Part shown: one piece after another, positions 8,483-18,148 of the stretch
Layout: each line of letters starts with the position of its first letter
Numbering within the stretch: position 1 is the stretch's first letter
NCBI RefSeq assembly: GCF_018588945.1
Contig: NZ_JAFIWA010000002.1
Span: 618,362-682,361, forward strand
Source of the DNA: Microbacterium flavescens
GTDB taxonomy: Bacteria; Actinomycetota; Actinomycetes; Actinomycetales; Microbacteriaceae
Length of the DNA stretch: 64,000 nucleotides
Direction of reading: 5' to 3'
Notes under the pieces: generated by a model
The model's database searches: none
What the model was told of the DNA's origin: nothing
The model's input: the letters and a program-made list of their open reading frames with translations, nothing else
Program-made: the position numbers and the translations under genes

Positions 8483-9301
8483 GTGGAGAGTCGTACGCGT
8501 CTGGCTGTCGGCGGCATGTCTGCCGTCGCTGCGAGCGTTGCGGTGATCTGCGTGGTGGCGCTCACGAACAGCGCGGCGCTCGCCGATGCCGCAGGCACGT
8601 CGATCGAGGCGGCGCCCGTGGTGGTGCCGGCAGCGCCCGGCGAACCCGAAGCGACGGTCGACGACGCCCCCGAGCGCGCTGCGGCGCCGAAGCCCACGAC
8701 CGACCCCACGCCCAGCGCGCCGATCGCCGAGGTGGTCCCCGCGCCCGCGCCGAAGGTCGTCCAGCCCGCAGAACCCGACAAGGTCGGGCCGTCGCCGTCC
8801 TCGCCTTCGGTCCAGCCGTCCGCCGGTCCGACGACGGCACCGTCCAAGGATGAGGCGATCGCCGAAGCCGAAGCCTCCGGATCCTGGGACGCCGCCCGCA
8901 TGTGGGCCGAGCGCCGCGGATGGTCGGAGGAGCGCATCGAGGAATGGATCGACCGGCTCGAGAAGGCGCGCGGCCCGCTGTCCCAGTGGCGCGGGCAGAG
9001 CGACGACGACGACCGAGACAGCCAGGGGCTGGTCGGTGGCGGCGCCGTCCGCGACGACTCCGGCCGCGACGATTCCGGCCGCGACGACTCCGGGCGCGAC
9101 AACTCGGATCGCGACGACACCGAGCGCCGGGCCACCGCCCCGCACGGGAACCCACACGACTCGAAGGACCGGCCGAACGCGGCCCAGTCCTCGAAAGAGC
9201 GCCCCGCGCACGCGGGAGCGAACGCCGACCACCGGTCAACGAAGCCCGGGCTCGGCGCGAAGAAGGATCGATCGCGCGACTCCCCAGACCGACGCGATTG
9301 A
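8483..9301 (+). CDS. Secreted or membrane-anchored low-complexity protein with Asp/Ser/Arg repeats
   Basis: A 272-residue protein of unknown function. The N-terminus has a signal-peptide-like segment (basic start, hydrophobic stretch to about residue 35, then ALADAAG), followed by a Pro/Ala-rich linker of about 90 residues. A short predicted helix (EASGSWDAARMWAERRGWSEERIEEWIDRLEKA) comes next, then a hydrophilic tail with near-tandem RDDSG units (about residues 190-210) ending in Lys/Arg/Asp-rich sequence. The short helical piece resembles the Trp-rich repeats of secreted actinobacterial proteins. GTG 8483 has GGAAGG six bases upstream; ATG 8438 and 8468 are alternatives. A palindrome and a strong terminator flank it. 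Confidence 0.65.
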   Translation: MESRTRLAVGGMSAVAASVAVICVVALTNSAALADAAGTSIEAAPVVVPAAPGEPEATVDDAPERAAAPKPTTDPTPSAPIAEVVPAPAPKVVQPAEPDKVGPSPSSPSVQPSAGPTTAPSKDEAIAEAEASGSWDAARMWAERRGWSEERIEEWIDRLEKARGPLSQWRGQSDDDDRDSQGLVGGGAVRDDSGRDDSGRDDSGRDNSDRDDTERRATAPHGNPHDSKDRPNAAQSSKERPAHAGANADHRSTKPGLGAKKDRSRDSPDRRD

Positions 9302-9306
9302 TAGAT

Positions 9307-9364
9307 GGCCGGATCCCCCAGTCCGGCCCTTCCCAGCCCCCGGCGTCCCCCAACGCCGGGGGCT
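9307..9364 (+). terminator. Double hairpin with rho-independent terminator
   Basis: GGCCGGA/TCCGGCC (9307-9313, 9322-9328) is followed by a 12-base stem AGCCCCCGGCGT (9335-9346) pairing with 9353-9364 across a 6-base loop, then TCTTC. It lies between the secreted protein gene and the converging response regulator. Confidence 0.85.
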
Positions 9365-9380
9365 TCTTCGCGGGTGCGGG

Positions 9381-10037
9381 TCACTCCCAGCGGTAGCCGG
9401 CGCCGCGCACGGTGATGATGTGGTCGGGGCCGAGCTTGCCGCGCAGGTAGCGCACGTACACATCGACGACGTTGGAGCCCGGGTCGAAGTCGAGTCCCCA
9501 CACGCGGCTCAGCAGCAGCTCGCGGCTGAGCACGCGTCCGGGGTTGCGCAGGAACTGCTCGGCGAGGGCGAATTCGCGCGCCGACAGGTCGACGTCGCGT
9601 CCGCCGACCGTCGCGCGGCGCGCCAGGATGTCGAGCACGACATCGCCGTGCGAGACCGCCACCCCGACCTGGGGAGTGGTCTCTCGCAGGCGCGAGCGGA
9701 CCCGCGCGAGCAGCTCTTCGAAGGTGAACGGCTTGGGCACGTAGTCGTTGGCTCCGGCATCCAGCCCCTCGACGGTGTCTCGCGTGCTGGAGCGCGCCGT
9801 GAGCATGATCACCGGCACGACCGACCCGCGGGCCCGCAGCTCGCGCAGCACCTCGAAGCCGTCCATCGTCGGCAGACCGACGTCGAGCAGCACGAGGTCG
9901 GCGTCGCCGCGGAGGGCCACGGTGAGGGCTTCGGCCCCGTCCTCGACGAGGATGGTCTGGTAGCCCGCGGCCTCGAGGCCGCGGCTGACGAACGAGGCGA
10001 TGCGGGGCTCGTCCTCGACGATGAGGATCCGTGTCAT
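9381..10037 (-). CDS. OmpR/PhoB-type response regulator
   Basis: A 218-residue two-domain regulator. The receiver domain (residues 1-120) shows the acidic pocket VEDE, the phospho-acceptor Asp52 in LVLLDVGLP, the switch Thr in MLTAR, and Lys in VPKPF. The C-terminal winged helix (about 125-218) ends RVWGLDFDPGSNVVDVYVRYLRGKLG followed by the beta-hairpin VRGAGYRWE, typical of OmpR-type DNA binding. Its ATG overlaps the stop of the histidine kinase gene as ATGA, so the two form a cognate pair. Target genes cannot be inferred. Confidence 0.92.
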   Translation of the reverse strand: MTRILIVEDEPRIASFVSRGLEAAGYQTILVEDGAEALTVALRGDADLVLLDVGLPTMDGFEVLRELRARGSVVPVIMLTARSSTRDTVEGLDAGANDYVPKPFTFEELLARVRSRLRETTPQVGVAVSHGDVVLDILARRATVGGRDVDLSAREFALAEQFLRNPGRVLSRELLLSRVWGLDFDPGSNVVDVYVRYLRGKLGPDHIITVRGAGYRWE

Positions 10038-11545
10038 GCCGATGTCTCCCGCTGCAGAACGTCGCCCGCCCTCACCGGTGCCGGCAGGGCGGCGGCGGTG
10101 GGCGGGAGGTGGATGGTGAAGGTGGCGCCGCCGCCCGGTGTGTCGGTGACGGCGCACGAGCCCCCGTGGCCCTTCGTGATCGCATCGACGATCGCGAGGC
10201 CGAGCCCCGAGCCGCCGACGCTCCGCTTGCCGTGGGCGCGGTCGAAGCGGCGGAAGATGCGGCTGCGGGAAGCCGGCGGGATGCCGGGTCCGTGGTCGCG
10301 GACCCACAGCCGGGCGCCGGCAGCGTCGAGCGAGCTGCCGATCTCGATCGGCGTGCCGGCAGGCGTGTACTTGGCGGCGTTGTCGGCGAGCTGGAGCCAC
10401 GCCTGCAGGAGGCGGTCGTGGTCGCCGCGCACGACCCCCTGCGCGTGCGCCTCGACGGTCCACGCGTGCTGCGGGATGACGGCCACGAGCTCTCCGACGC
10501 GCGCGGTGAGGGCCGAGAGGTCGACGTCGCGCATGACGTACGAATCGCCCTCCGCGGCGGCGAGCTGGTCGATGTCCTCGACGAGCCGGGCGAGGCGGTC
10601 GAGCTCGGCGATGCCGATCTCGCGCGCGGACGCGGCGTCGCCGGCGTCGCCGGGGTTCATCAGCTCGAGGTGCCCCCGCACGATCGTGATCGGGGTCTTC
10701 AGCTCGTGGCGGACGTCGTCCAGCAGCTGGCGCTGCACGTCGACGGAGCCCTCGATGCGGTCGAGCATCGAGTTGACGGTCCGCGACAGGTCGGAGATGT
10801 CGTCGTTGCCCTGCGTCGACAGGCGCGGCGACAGGTCGGCGATCGTGATGGCGTCGGCCGTCTCGCGCATCAGGCGGATCGGGGAGAGCAGGCGGCCGGT
10901 GACGAACCAGCCGACGACGCCGATGGCCGCGAGCACGACGAGCGCGGCGATGATGTAGGTCGCCATGGCCGCGGTCACGGGTTCGAGCTCGGCGCCGATG
11001 TCGACGGCGCGGACGTAGACGCCCTTGCGTGAGTCGCCCTCCATCTGCACGGGGATCGCGATGTAGCGAAGAGACCCCTCGTCGGTCGCCGCGGTCCCGA
11101 CCGTGGTCTCGCCGTCCGCCGTATCCGCGACAGCCCGATCGATCAGCTCCTGATCGCGCGAGATGTCGAAGCCGGACAGCGTTGCCGGCTTGAAGCGCGG
11201 GGCACCGTCGAGGATGGCGACGGACGCCTCGTTCCGTCCGGGTACGAGTTGCGACACGGCCGCGTAGAGGAAGTCCTCGACCGTCTTGAAGTCCTGGAGG
11301 TCGATGGCTTGCGTCGCCGTGGCCTCGCCGGTTTCGGGCTCCGCCGCGTTCTCGACGGGGTCGGCGACGGTCTGGAGACTCTTGACCTGCATCTCCAGCC
11401 GCTCGCCCACCTCGTGGACCACGCGCTCGCGCTGAACCAGGAAGGTGACACTGCCGACGATGGCCAGGCCGACGCAGGCCACGGCGAGGATCGCAGCGAG
11501 GATCCTCACGCGGGCCGGGATCGGCCGGGGCGTCGAGCGGGTCAC
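10034..11545 (-). CDS. Two-component sensor histidine kinase
   Basis: A 503-residue membrane kinase. The first transmembrane helix is at about residues 14-36, an extracytoplasmic sensor domain follows to about 192, then a second helix at 193-215 and a HAMP domain. The HisKA H-box LLDDVRHELKTPITI places the phosphorylated His at about residue 280. The HATPase domain has an N-box DNAAKY, DHGPGIPP and GSGLGLAI. GTG 11545 was chosen because GATAAT on the minus strand (11552-11557) ends exactly six bases upstream, giving a leaderless start; GTG 11581 is possible but has no ribosome site. Fumarase lies 46 bases upstream. Confidence 0.9.
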   Translation of the reverse strand: MTRSTPRPIPARVRILAAILAVACVGLAIVGSVTFLVQRERVVHEVGERLEMQVKSLQTVADPVENAAEPETGEATATQAIDLQDFKTVEDFLYAAVSQLVPGRNEASVAILDGAPRFKPATLSGFDISRDQELIDRAVADTADGETTVGTAATDEGSLRYIAIPVQMEGDSRKGVYVRAVDIGAELEPVTAAMATYIIAALVVLAAIGVVGWFVTGRLLSPIRLMRETADAITIADLSPRLSTQGNDDISDLSRTVNSMLDRIEGSVDVQRQLLDDVRHELKTPITIVRGHLELMNPGDAGDAASAREIGIAELDRLARLVEDIDQLAAAEGDSYVMRDVDLSALTARVGELVAVIPQHAWTVEAHAQGVVRGDHDRLLQAWLQLADNAAKYTPAGTPIEIGSSLDAAGARLWVRDHGPGIPPASRSRIFRRFDRAHGKRSVGGSGLGLAIVDAITKGHGGSCAVTDTPGGGATFTIHLPPTAAALPAPVRAGDVLQRETSA

Positions 11546-11591
11546 CCCCTGATTATCGCCCGCGGGAGGCTCCAGCGGCACGAACCGTCGC

Positions 11592-12986
11592 TCAGCCCGG
11601 GTGCGTCATCGACAGGAGGTGGAGCTTCTCGTCGAGCTGCTCGAGCGTGAGCTCGCCTCGCTCGACGTAGCCGAGGTCGATCACAGCCTCGCGAACCGTG
11701 ATGCCCTTGGCCACCGAGTGCTTGGCGATCTTCGCAGCCGCCTCGTAGCCGATGAGCTTGTTGAGGGGCGTCACGATCGAGGGCGACATGCCCGCGTAGG
11801 CTGCAGCGCGCTCCACATTCGCCTCGAGACCGTCGATGGTCTTGTCGGCGAGCAGGCGCGACGCGTTGGCCAGCAGGCTGATCGACTCGAGCACGGCCGT
11901 GCCCATGACGGGGATCGCGACGTTGAGCTCGAACGAGCCCGAAGCCCCGGCCCATGCCACGGTCGCGTCGTTGCCGATCACACGCGCGCACACCATGAGC
12001 GTCGCCTCGGGGACGACCGGGTTGACCTTGCCGGGCATGATCGAGGAGCCGGGCTGGAGGTCGGGGATGTGCAGCTCGCCGAGGCCGGTGTTGGGGCCGG
12101 AGCCCATCCAGCGGATGTCGTTGTTGATCTTGGTGAGCGAGACGGCGATGGTGCGGAGAGCGCCGGATGCCTCGACAAGCCCGTCGCGGTTGGCCTGAGC
12201 CTCGAAGTGGTCCTTGGCCTCGGTGATGGGCAGCTCGGTGTCGGCGACGATGAGCTCGATGACCTTCTGCGGGAAGCCGAGGGGGGTGTTGATGCCGGTG
12301 CCGACGGCGGTGCCGCCGAGCGGGACCTCGGCCACGCGGGGGAGCACCGACTGCACGCGCTCGATGCCGAGGCGCAGCTGGCGGGCGTAGCCGCCGAATT
12401 CCTGGCCGAGCGTGACGGGCGTCGCGTCCATCAGGTGCGTGCGCCCGGACTTCACGACCGACTTCCAGGCCTCAGCCTTCGCCTCGAGTGCGACCGCGAG
12501 GTGGTCGAGCGCGGGGATGAGGTCGTCGATGAGCTCCTGGGTGACGGCGATGTGCACCGAGGTGGGGAAGACGTCGTTGGACGACTGCGAGGCGTTGACG
12601 TGGTCGTTGGGGTGCACCGTCTGGCCGAGGTCCTGCGTCGCAAGCGTCGCGAGGACCTCGTTCATGTTCATGTTCGACGACGTGCCGCTGCCGGTCTGGT
12701 AGACGTCGATCGGGAACTGGTCGGCGTACTCGCCGGCGATGATGCGGTCGGCCGCTCGGGCGATGGCGTCGGCGATGGCGCCGTCGAGCGTGCCCAGCTC
12801 TTTGTTGGCGAGGGCAGCGGCCTTCTTGATGCGGGCGAGCGCCACGATCTGAGCGGCCTCGAGCGGGTCGCCCGAAATGGGGAAGTTCTCGACGGCGCGC
12901 TGGGTCTGCGCGGCGTACAGCGCGTCCTTGGGGACGCGCACCTCACCCATGGTGTCGTGCTCGATGCGGTATTCGGTGTCGGTCAC
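11592..12986 (-). CDS. fumC: Class II fumarate hydratase
   Basis: Iron-independent fumarase that interconverts fumarate and L-malate in the TCA cycle. The 464-residue length is typical. The superfamily signature [11 protein letters not shown] is at about residues 313-323, and the substrate-site segments [27 protein letters not shown] and [11 protein letters not shown] are intact. GTG 12986 has GGAGG about nine bases upstream. It follows the carbonic anhydrase gene by 32 bases in the same direction, so the two may be cotranscribed. Confidence 0.96.
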   Translation of the reverse strand: MTDTEYRIEHDTMGEVRVPKDALYAAQTQRAVENFPISGDPLEAAQIVALARIKKAAALANKELGTLDGAIADAIARAADRIIAGEYADQFPIDVYQTGSGTSSNMNMNEVLATLATQDLGQTVHPNDHVNASQSSNDVFPTSVHIAVTQELIDDLIPALDHLAVALEAKAEAWKSVVKSGRTHLMDATPVTLGQEFGGYARQLRLGIERVQSVLPRVAEVPLGGTAVGTGINTPLGFPQKVIELIVADTELPITEAKDHFEAQANRDGLVEASGALRTIAVSLTKINNDIRWMGSGPNTGLGELHIPDLQPGSSIMPGKVNPVVPEATLMVCARVIGNDATVAWAGASGSFELNVAIPVMGTAVLESISLLANASRLLADKTIDGLEANVERAAAYAGMSPSIVTPLNKLIGYEAAAKIAKHSVAKGITVREAVIDLGYVERGELTLEQLDEKLHLLSMTHPG

Positions 12987-13018
12987 TTCGTCGTTCCTCC
13001 GTTGGTGGCGAGTGTGCG

Positions 13019-13672
13019 TCAGGATTCTTCGCCGAGCTCGCCGACGAGGACGTCGGGAACGGCGGTGCCTTCGGCGAGTCGGTAGTTGGCGCCCACGATG
13101 GCCAGGCGGCCCTCGGCGACGGCGTCGCTGATGAGCTCGGACGAGTGCAGCAGCTCGCCGCACGTGTCGCGCAGGTGCTCACGGCCGACGTGCTCGGGAT
13201 CGATCCTCGCGGGCGGGACGCCGTCGACCGTTCCCTCGCGCACGACGCGATGCACCGCGGGCACGATGGGGGCGATCTGGCGCCAGATGTGCGGCGGGAG
13301 CGGCGGGGCTCCGGGCAGCGTGCTCTCGATGGCCGCGCCCACGGCGCCGCACTCGTCATGCCCGAGCACGATGATGAGCGGCACCTCGAGGACGGCGACG
13401 GCGTACTCGAGGCTGCCGACCACGGAGTCCGAGATGACCTGGCCGGCGTTCCGGACGACGAAGAGGTCGCCCAGCCCCTTGTCGAAGATGATCTCGGCCG
13501 CGAGCCGCGAGTCGGAGCAGCCGAAGAGCGCGGCGCGGGGCCGCTGCCCTGCAGCGAGGTCGTGCCGGCGCTCGACGTCCTGGCGCGGGTGGCGGGGCTC
13601 GCCCGCCACGAAGCGCGCGTTTCCGCGGCGCATCTCCTGCCACACCTTGCTCGGCGACGGATGCTCGCTCAC
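13019..13672 (-). CDS. Beta-class carbonic anhydrase
   Basis: Zinc enzyme hydrating CO2 to bicarbonate. Zinc ligands are Cys52, His105 and Cys108 in FGCSDSR and LGHDECGAV, and the Asp54/Arg56 dyad typical of beta enzymes is present. At 217 residues it is of normal length. Its GTG overlaps the DUF4245 stop as GTGA, so the two are translationally coupled. Placement directly before fumC fits supply of bicarbonate for anaplerosis, but that link is an inference. Confidence 0.93.
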   Translation of the reverse strand: MSEHPSPSKVWQEMRRGNARFVAGEPRHPRQDVERRHDLAAGQRPRAALFGCSDSRLAAEIIFDKGLGDLFVVRNAGQVISDSVVGSLEYAVAVLEVPLIIVLGHDECGAVGAAIESTLPGAPPLPPHIWRQIAPIVPAVHRVVREGTVDGVPPARIDPEHVGREHLRDTCGELLHSSELISDAVAEGRLAIVGANYRLAEGTAVPDVLVGELGEES

Positions 13673-14307
13673 TCGGTCTCCTCCTGCAGTTCGCGGACCT
13701 CGGGGGAGACGACCGCGGCGACCTCTTCGAGCGTCGCCTCGCCGGCCTTGCCGTAGATCAGGATGGTGTCGGCTCCCGCCTGGGTCGACAGCGCTCCGGT
13801 GATGTTCCCGGCGCGCGACGGGTCGGCGATGTCATAGCGGTCCCAGGTGATCCCGTCGACGGTCAGCGTGCCGTCAGGGCTCGCGCCCGAGAGCACACGC
13901 GCCGGCCATCCCGGGTCGGCGTCGAAGCCCTGCGCGACGCGCGCGAACCAGGTTTCGTCGACGTACACGATGGTCCACGCGCGCGGGCTGTCGCCCTCGA
14001 CCGACGCGGCATTGACCTGCCACTCGGAGGGCGCGTCGGGCGCGATCACCGCGCGGCCTTCGGCGGCGCCCACGCGCTCTGCCACGGCCGCGACGTCGAT
14101 GGGCTCGCGTGGCGGCGGCGTACCGCGCGGGACGGCGAGGATGATGACGACCACGATGCCGATCGTGACGATGAGGGCCGCGATCAGGTTGCGGGTGTTC
14201 TGGCTCTCGCGGTGGACGCGCGAGGAGTCGGCCTTGCGGGCGGCCGCTTCGCCCGGGGTCTCGGGGCGGCCGAGCTCGGCGACGATCCGCGGGGACTTCG
14301 CCATCAT
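13669..14307 (-). CDS. DUF4245-type single-pass membrane protein
   Basis: A 212-residue protein with a cytoplasmic N-terminus of about 40 residues, one transmembrane helix at about 42-62, and an extracytoplasmic domain of about 150 residues with conserved-looking WTIVYVDETWFARVAQG and ITWDRYD segments. These features and the position after xseB match the actinobacterial DUF4245 family, usually found between xseAB and fumC or glpX. The function is unknown. The ATG overlaps the xseB stop (ATGATGG); the second ATG, three bases on, is equally possible. Confidence 0.85.
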   Translation of the reverse strand: MMAKSPRIVAELGRPETPGEAAARKADSSRVHRESQNTRNLIAALIVTIGIVVVIILAVPRGTPPPREPIDVAAVAERVGAAEGRAVIAPDAPSEWQVNAASVEGDSPRAWTIVYVDETWFARVAQGFDADPGWPARVLSGASPDGTLTVDGITWDRYDIADPSRAGNITGALSTQAGADTILIYGKAGEATLEEVAAVVSPEVRELQEETE

Positions 14308-14546
14308 GCGCGCTCCGCAGAGGCGGATTCGGCCGAGGATCGGGCGGCGTCGAGCCGGCGCTTGGCGCCGAGCAGCCACTCGTCGCAGCGTGCGGCGAGC
14401 GCCTCGCCGCGCTCCCAGAGCGCCAGTGAGTGCTCGAGCGTCGGCGCGCCCTGCTCGAGTTCTGCGACGACGCGCACGAGTTCGTCGCGGGCCTGCTCGA
14501 AGGAGAGGGAGGCGACGTCGGACGGTGCCCCGGTCGACTCGGTCAT
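14304..14546 (-). CDS. xseB: Exodeoxyribonuclease VII small subunit
   Basis: An 80-residue helical protein with the family pattern LSFEQARDELVRVVAELEQG followed by LEHSLALWERGEALAARCDEWL. It assembles in several copies on XseA to form exonuclease VII, which degrades single-stranded DNA. It lies nine bases after the xseA stop. The TAG stop of xseA is also the first half of a TAGGAT hexamer (14553-14558) that ends six bases before this ATG, so xseB may have its own leaderless promoter. Confidence 0.95.
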   Translation of the reverse strand: MTESTGAPSDVASLSFEQARDELVRVVAELEQGAPTLEHSLALWERGEALAARCDEWLLGAKRRLDAARSSAESASAERA

Positions 14547-14555
14547 GCTTCCATC

Positions 14556-15881
14556 CTAGTTCGGCGTGGCGGCGTCGCCCGCGGCGGCGACGTCGGCCTG
14601 GGGACCGGTGGACTCGGCGATCTCACCGTCGGACCGGGCGGCGAACGACCCTCGACCGACCGTCACCACCACGGGCGTCGATGCCGGCGCCTGGGCGGCA
14701 TCGCGCACGATGACGCCGTCGGCGAGGTGGGCGATCGCGTACCCGCGGGCGAGCGTCGATGCGGGCGACAGGGCGCGCAGTGTGGCCCGCAGCTCGGCGG
14801 TGCGGCGCGCGTGCGACTCGAGCGCGCGGTCGATCCGGTCGCGACCGCGCGCCGCCAGCAACTCGACCTCCTGGGCGCGCGAGCCGATCATCGACTCGGG
14901 GGAGCGGAGCGCGGGCCGGGACCGGAGCTGGTCGAGCTGCGCGATGTCGTGCGACACGCGCTGCGTGAGGCGGGAGGTGAGCCGTGAGCGCAGCTGGGCG
15001 ACGAGCGCCCGCTGCTCGGCGACGTCCGGCACCACGCGCTTGGCCGCGTCGGTGGGCGTCGAGGCGCGAAGGTCGGCGACGTCATCGAGGAGCGGATGGT
15101 CGTTCTCGTGGCCGATCGCGCTGACGATGGGAGTGGATGCCGCGGCCACGGCGCGCACCAGGCGCTCGTCGCTGAAGCCGAGGAGGGTCTGCGGGTCGCC
15201 GCCGCCGCGCGCGATGATGATGACGTCGACGTCAGGGGCGGCGTCGAGGGCCTTCAGCGCCGCGATCGTCTCCGGCACGCACCGCTCACCCTGGGAGGCG
15301 GCGTACTTCGTGCGGAACCTCACCTGCGGCCAGCGCAGCTCGGCGTTGCGGTGGACGTCCTTCTCGGCATCCGAGTTCTCGCCCGTGATGAGGCCGATGG
15401 TCTGCGGCAGGAACGGGAGCGGCTTGCGCCGCGACGGGTCGAAGAGGCCCTCGGCCCGCAGCTGCGCGCGCAGACGCTCGAGACGCTCGAGCTGGTCACC
15501 GAGACCGACGTGCCGCATCGCCGAGACGCTGAAGCTGAAGTCGCCGGACTTGGCGAAGAAGTCGGCCTTGACGCACACGACGACGTGGTCGCCGACCTTG
15601 AGGTCGCCCGGCAGCCGCTCGCGGGTGGACGACCAGATCCGGAACGAGATCGTCGCATCGGCCGAGTTGTCCTTCAGGCGGCCGAAGACGTTGCCGCCGC
15701 GCAGGTTCCACGACGTGATCTCACCCTCGACCCACACCGAGCCCCAGGTCTGGATGAAGCCGCGGATCGTCTCGTTGAGCCGCGACACCGAGGTCGGCGC
15801 CTGAGGCGAGGAGTCCTTGGGGCGCACCGAGTCGGGCGGCGGCGCCTCGCCCGCGACGGGCTCGGGCTGGAAGGTCGTCAT
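14556..15881 (-). CDS. xseA: Exodeoxyribonuclease VII large subunit
   Basis: A 441-residue catalytic subunit. The N-terminal OB-fold domain (about residues 30-130) contains WVEGEITSWNLRGGNVFGRLKD. The catalytic core carries IGLITGENSDAEKD, the DVIIIARGGGDPQTL motif and SAIGHENDHPLLDDVADLRASTPTDAA. A long coiled-coil region (about 300-390) binds XseB. The ATG was chosen because reading further upstream runs into low-complexity sequence and into the divergent ispH gene. The two genes share a 69-base divergent promoter region. Confidence 0.95.
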   Translation of the reverse strand: MTTFQPEPVAGEAPPPDSVRPKDSSPQAPTSVSRLNETIRGFIQTWGSVWVEGEITSWNLRGGNVFGRLKDNSADATISFRIWSSTRERLPGDLKVGDHVVVCVKADFFAKSGDFSFSVSAMRHVGLGDQLERLERLRAQLRAEGLFDPSRRKPLPFLPQTIGLITGENSDAEKDVHRNAELRWPQVRFRTKYAASQGERCVPETIAALKALDAAPDVDVIIIARGGGDPQTLLGFSDERLVRAVAAASTPIVSAIGHENDHPLLDDVADLRASTPTDAAKRVVPDVAEQRALVAQLRSRLTSRLTQRVSHDIAQLDQLRSRPALRSPESMIGSRAQEVELLAARGRDRIDRALESHARRTAELRATLRALSPASTLARGYAIAHLADGVIVRDAAQAPASTPVVVTVGRGSFAARSDGEIAESTGPQADVAAAGDAATPN

Positions 15882-15950
15882 ACGGTCCTCTCGTGCCCCG
15901 GCGGGGCCGCTCCTCGGCCCGCGCACAGGGGCCGCCCGTAGAATCGAGGG

Positions 15951-17027
15951 GTGAGCACCAGCACCGTGGGCAGAACCCCTGTGAGCATGCCCGTTCCCCG
16001 CGTCCCGCGGCGGCGCGAACGCCTTCAGGATATCCCCGTTCAAGGACAGAAGCGGGTGCTCCTGGCCTCGCCCCGCGGCTACTGCGCCGGCGTCGACCGT
16101 GCCGTGATCGCGGTCGAGAAAGCCCTCGACCGCTTCGGCGCACCGGTCTACGTGCGCAAGCAGATCGTCCACAACATCCATGTCGTGACCGAGCTCGAGG
16201 CGAAGGGCGCGATCTTCGTCGAAGAGGTCGACGAGGTTCCCGAGGGCGCCCACGTCGTGTTCAGCGCGCACGGGGTGTCGCCGGCCGTCGTCAACGCGGC
16301 ATCCGATCGCGGTCTTCTCGCCATCGACGCGACGTGCCCGCTCGTCACCAAGGTGCACCGCGAGGCCGTGCGCTTCGCGCGCGACGACTTCGAGATCCTG
16401 CTGATCGGCCACCAGGGGCACGAGGAGGTCGAGGGAACGGCGGGCGAGGCGCCCGATCACGTCACGATCGTGAACTCTCCCGAAGAGGCAGCGACCATCG
16501 AGGTGCGCGACCCGTCCAAGGTGGTGTGGCTGTCGCAGACGACGCTCTCCGTCGACGAGACGATGGAGACCGTGCGGCGGCTGCGCGAGCGGTTCCCGCA
16601 GCTGCAGGATCCGCCGTCGGACGACATCTGCTACGCCACCCAGAACCGCCAGGTGGCGATCAAGAAGGTCGCGAAGAACGCCGACCTCGTGATCGTCGTC
16701 GGCTCGGCGAACTCGTCGAACAGCGTGCGCCTCGTCGAGGTCGCTCTCGAGTACGGCGCCAAGGCGGCGTATCGGGTCGACTACGCCGACGAGGTCGAGC
16801 AGGCGTGGCTCGAGGGCGTGGAGACGGTAGGGGTCACCAGTGGAGCGTCGGTGCCCGAGGTGCTCGTGCAGCAGGTGCTCGAAGACCTCGCCGGCGCCGG
16901 GTACCGCGACGTCGAAGAGGTGCGCACCGCCGAAGAGGACCTGCAGTTCTCGCTGCCCAAGGAGCTTCGCACCGACGCCGCCGGCAAGCGCGACGACCGC
17001 GCACTCGGCGGCCGGAGCCGCCCGTGA
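15951..17027 (+). CDS. ispH: 4-hydroxy-3-methylbut-2-enyl diphosphate reductase
   Basis: Last enzyme of the MEP isoprenoid pathway, reducing HMBPP to IPP and DMAPP with a 4Fe-4S cluster. The three cluster cysteines are Cys45 (PRGYCAGV), Cys129 (DATCPLV) and Cys227 ([11 protein letters not shown]). The substrate-site motif HGVS and the stretch [10 protein letters not shown] are intact. Residues 1-33 are a basic, poorly conserved extension. GTG 15951 sits six bases after TAGAAT at 15939-15944, a leaderless arrangement. It supplies precursors for the prenyl transferase at 4.8 kb. Confidence 0.96.
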   Translation: MSTSTVGRTPVSMPVPRVPRRRERLQDIPVQGQKRVLLASPRGYCAGVDRAVIAVEKALDRFGAPVYVRKQIVHNIHVVTELEAKGAIFVEEVDEVPEGAHVVFSAHGVSPAVVNAASDRGLLAIDATCPLVTKVHREAVRFARDDFEILLIGHQGHEEVEGTAGEAPDHVTIVNSPEEAATIEVRDPSKVVWLSQTTLSVDETMETVRRLRERFPQLQDPPSDDICYATQNRQVAIKKVAKNADLVIVVGSANSSNSVRLVEVALEYGAKAAYRVDYADEVEQAWLEGVETVGVTSGASVPEVLVQQVLEDLAGAGYRDVEEVRTAEEDLQFSLPKELRTDAAGKRDDRALGGRSRP

Positions 17028-17602
17028 CCGACACCGGCGGAACCCTGCCCGCCCCCGCGCCCGACCCGCGGCCGCGGCCGCAGTTCGGCGAGTACGCCAC
17101 CCCCGAGGAGCAGCGCGCCCGCATCCGGCAGCCCGATGCCAGCCGGGTGTACGAGCCGGCGCCCGTGATCGAGTCCGCTCCTGTCGCCGCCCCGGAGCCC
17201 GCCCCCGCCTCGGCGACCGCGAAACCCCGCCCGCGCGCCGTGGACCGCATCGTGACCTTCGCGCTCCTCGCGTACGGGCTCGTGAGCGTGATCTACACCT
17301 TCCCGGCCATGGTCGACTTCGCCGCCTACGCGCAGCGGATGTTCGACCTCCTCGGCATCGACGCGACACTCAGCGATCCCGCCGCCGGAAGGCCGTGGGG
17401 CATCGCCGCGGCACTCGTGCTCGCGGTGGGCTGGCTGCTCACCGCCGCCCTGTCGTGGCTCAACATGCGGCGCGGGCGCCTGTCGTGGTGGATCCCACTC
17501 GTCGGTGGCGTCGTGTTCACGTTCGCCGCAGCGACGCTGGTCCTCGTTCCGCTGATGAACGACCCCGCCGTGTGGGATGCGATGGTCGGCAGCATCCGCT
17601 GA
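17024..17602 (+). CDS. Small membrane protein with Pro-rich N-terminus (possibly DUF6264)
   Basis: A 192-residue protein. The first 80 residues are Pro/Ala-rich with the segment [16 protein letters not shown]; three or four transmembrane helices follow, at about 82-103, 123-145 and 154-178. I recall a Microbacteriaceae family of this form annotated DUF6264, but could not confirm it. The start overlaps the ispH stop as GTGA, so it is coupled to ispH. It converges on the DUF2231 gene with six bases between the stops. Function unknown. Confidence 0.75.
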   Translation: MTDTGGTLPAPAPDPRPRPQFGEYATPEEQRARIRQPDASRVYEPAPVIESAPVAAPEPAPASATAKPRPRAVDRIVTFALLAYGLVSVIYTFPAMVDFAAYAQRMFDLLGIDATLSDPAAGRPWGIAAALVLAVGWLLTAALSWLNMRRGRLSWWIPLVGGVVFTFAAATLVLVPLMNDPAVWDAMVGSIR

Positions 17603-17608
17603 TCGGGC

Positions 17609-18112
17609 TCACGAACCGACGATCGGACCCCACACCGCGCGCGCACCCGAGTCGCCGATGAGGACGACGAGCACGACTGCTCCCGCCCCGACGACGACGG
17701 CGAGCGCGCCGATCACGATCGTCACGACGCGTGCGGTGGTCGACGACCTCTTCTCGGCGCGGCTCCTGCCCCAGCGGTACCAGGCCCACTGAGCGCCCGC
17801 CACGACGAAGAGGCCGACGATCCACGGGAGCAGCAGCTCGCCGAGGTCCTCGTGGTGCTCGACCGCGTCGGTCTCTCCGATGACGTCGGCCAAGGACTCG
17901 CCCGCCGCCGTCGTGATCGGCACGAGGACGAGCAAGAGCAGCGCCGCGAGCGGCGTCACGACCCCCAGACGCCGTCGGGCTGCGGGCCAGAACGTTCCGA
18001 GCAGCAGCGCCAGCACGGTGAGAGGGGTGAGCACGACGACCGCGTGCACGATCAGCGGATGCAGCGGCAGGCCGGCGATCTCGATGGTCACATCGAGGCG
18101 AGGGAGGTCCAT
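17609..18112 (-). CDS. DUF2231-type membrane protein
   Basis: A 167-residue protein with four predicted helices. The N-terminal segment IAGLPLHPLIVHAVVVLTPLT has the paired histidines typical of DUF2231 membrane proteins, possibly a heme or metal site. A basic cytoplasmic loop separates helices three and four. The TATCGT hexamer upstream has a seven-base gap to the ATG. It is divergent from the ECF sigma gene and may share its control region. Confidence 0.8.
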   Translation of the reverse strand: MDLPRLDVTIEIAGLPLHPLIVHAVVVLTPLTVLALLLGTFWPAARRRLGVVTPLAALLLLVLVPITTAAGESLADVIGETDAVEHHEDLGELLLPWIVGLFVVAGAQWAWYRWGRSRAEKRSSTTARVVTIVIGALAVVVGAGAVVLVVLIGDSGARAVWGPIVGS

Positions 18113-18148
18113 ACTCGGGACGATAGCGGTGCCGGAGCGCGATGCCGG

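Noticed and set aside
9050..9125. Assembly or slippage artefact in the RDDSG repeat
   Set aside because: The frame is intact through the repeat and units differ at synonymous positions, so a real coding repeat is more likely.
14556..17369. 937-codon minus-strand reading as a fusion of xseA with an upstream domain
   Set aside because: The part upstream of 15881 is antisense to ispH, a gene with all three cluster cysteines; it has no domain.
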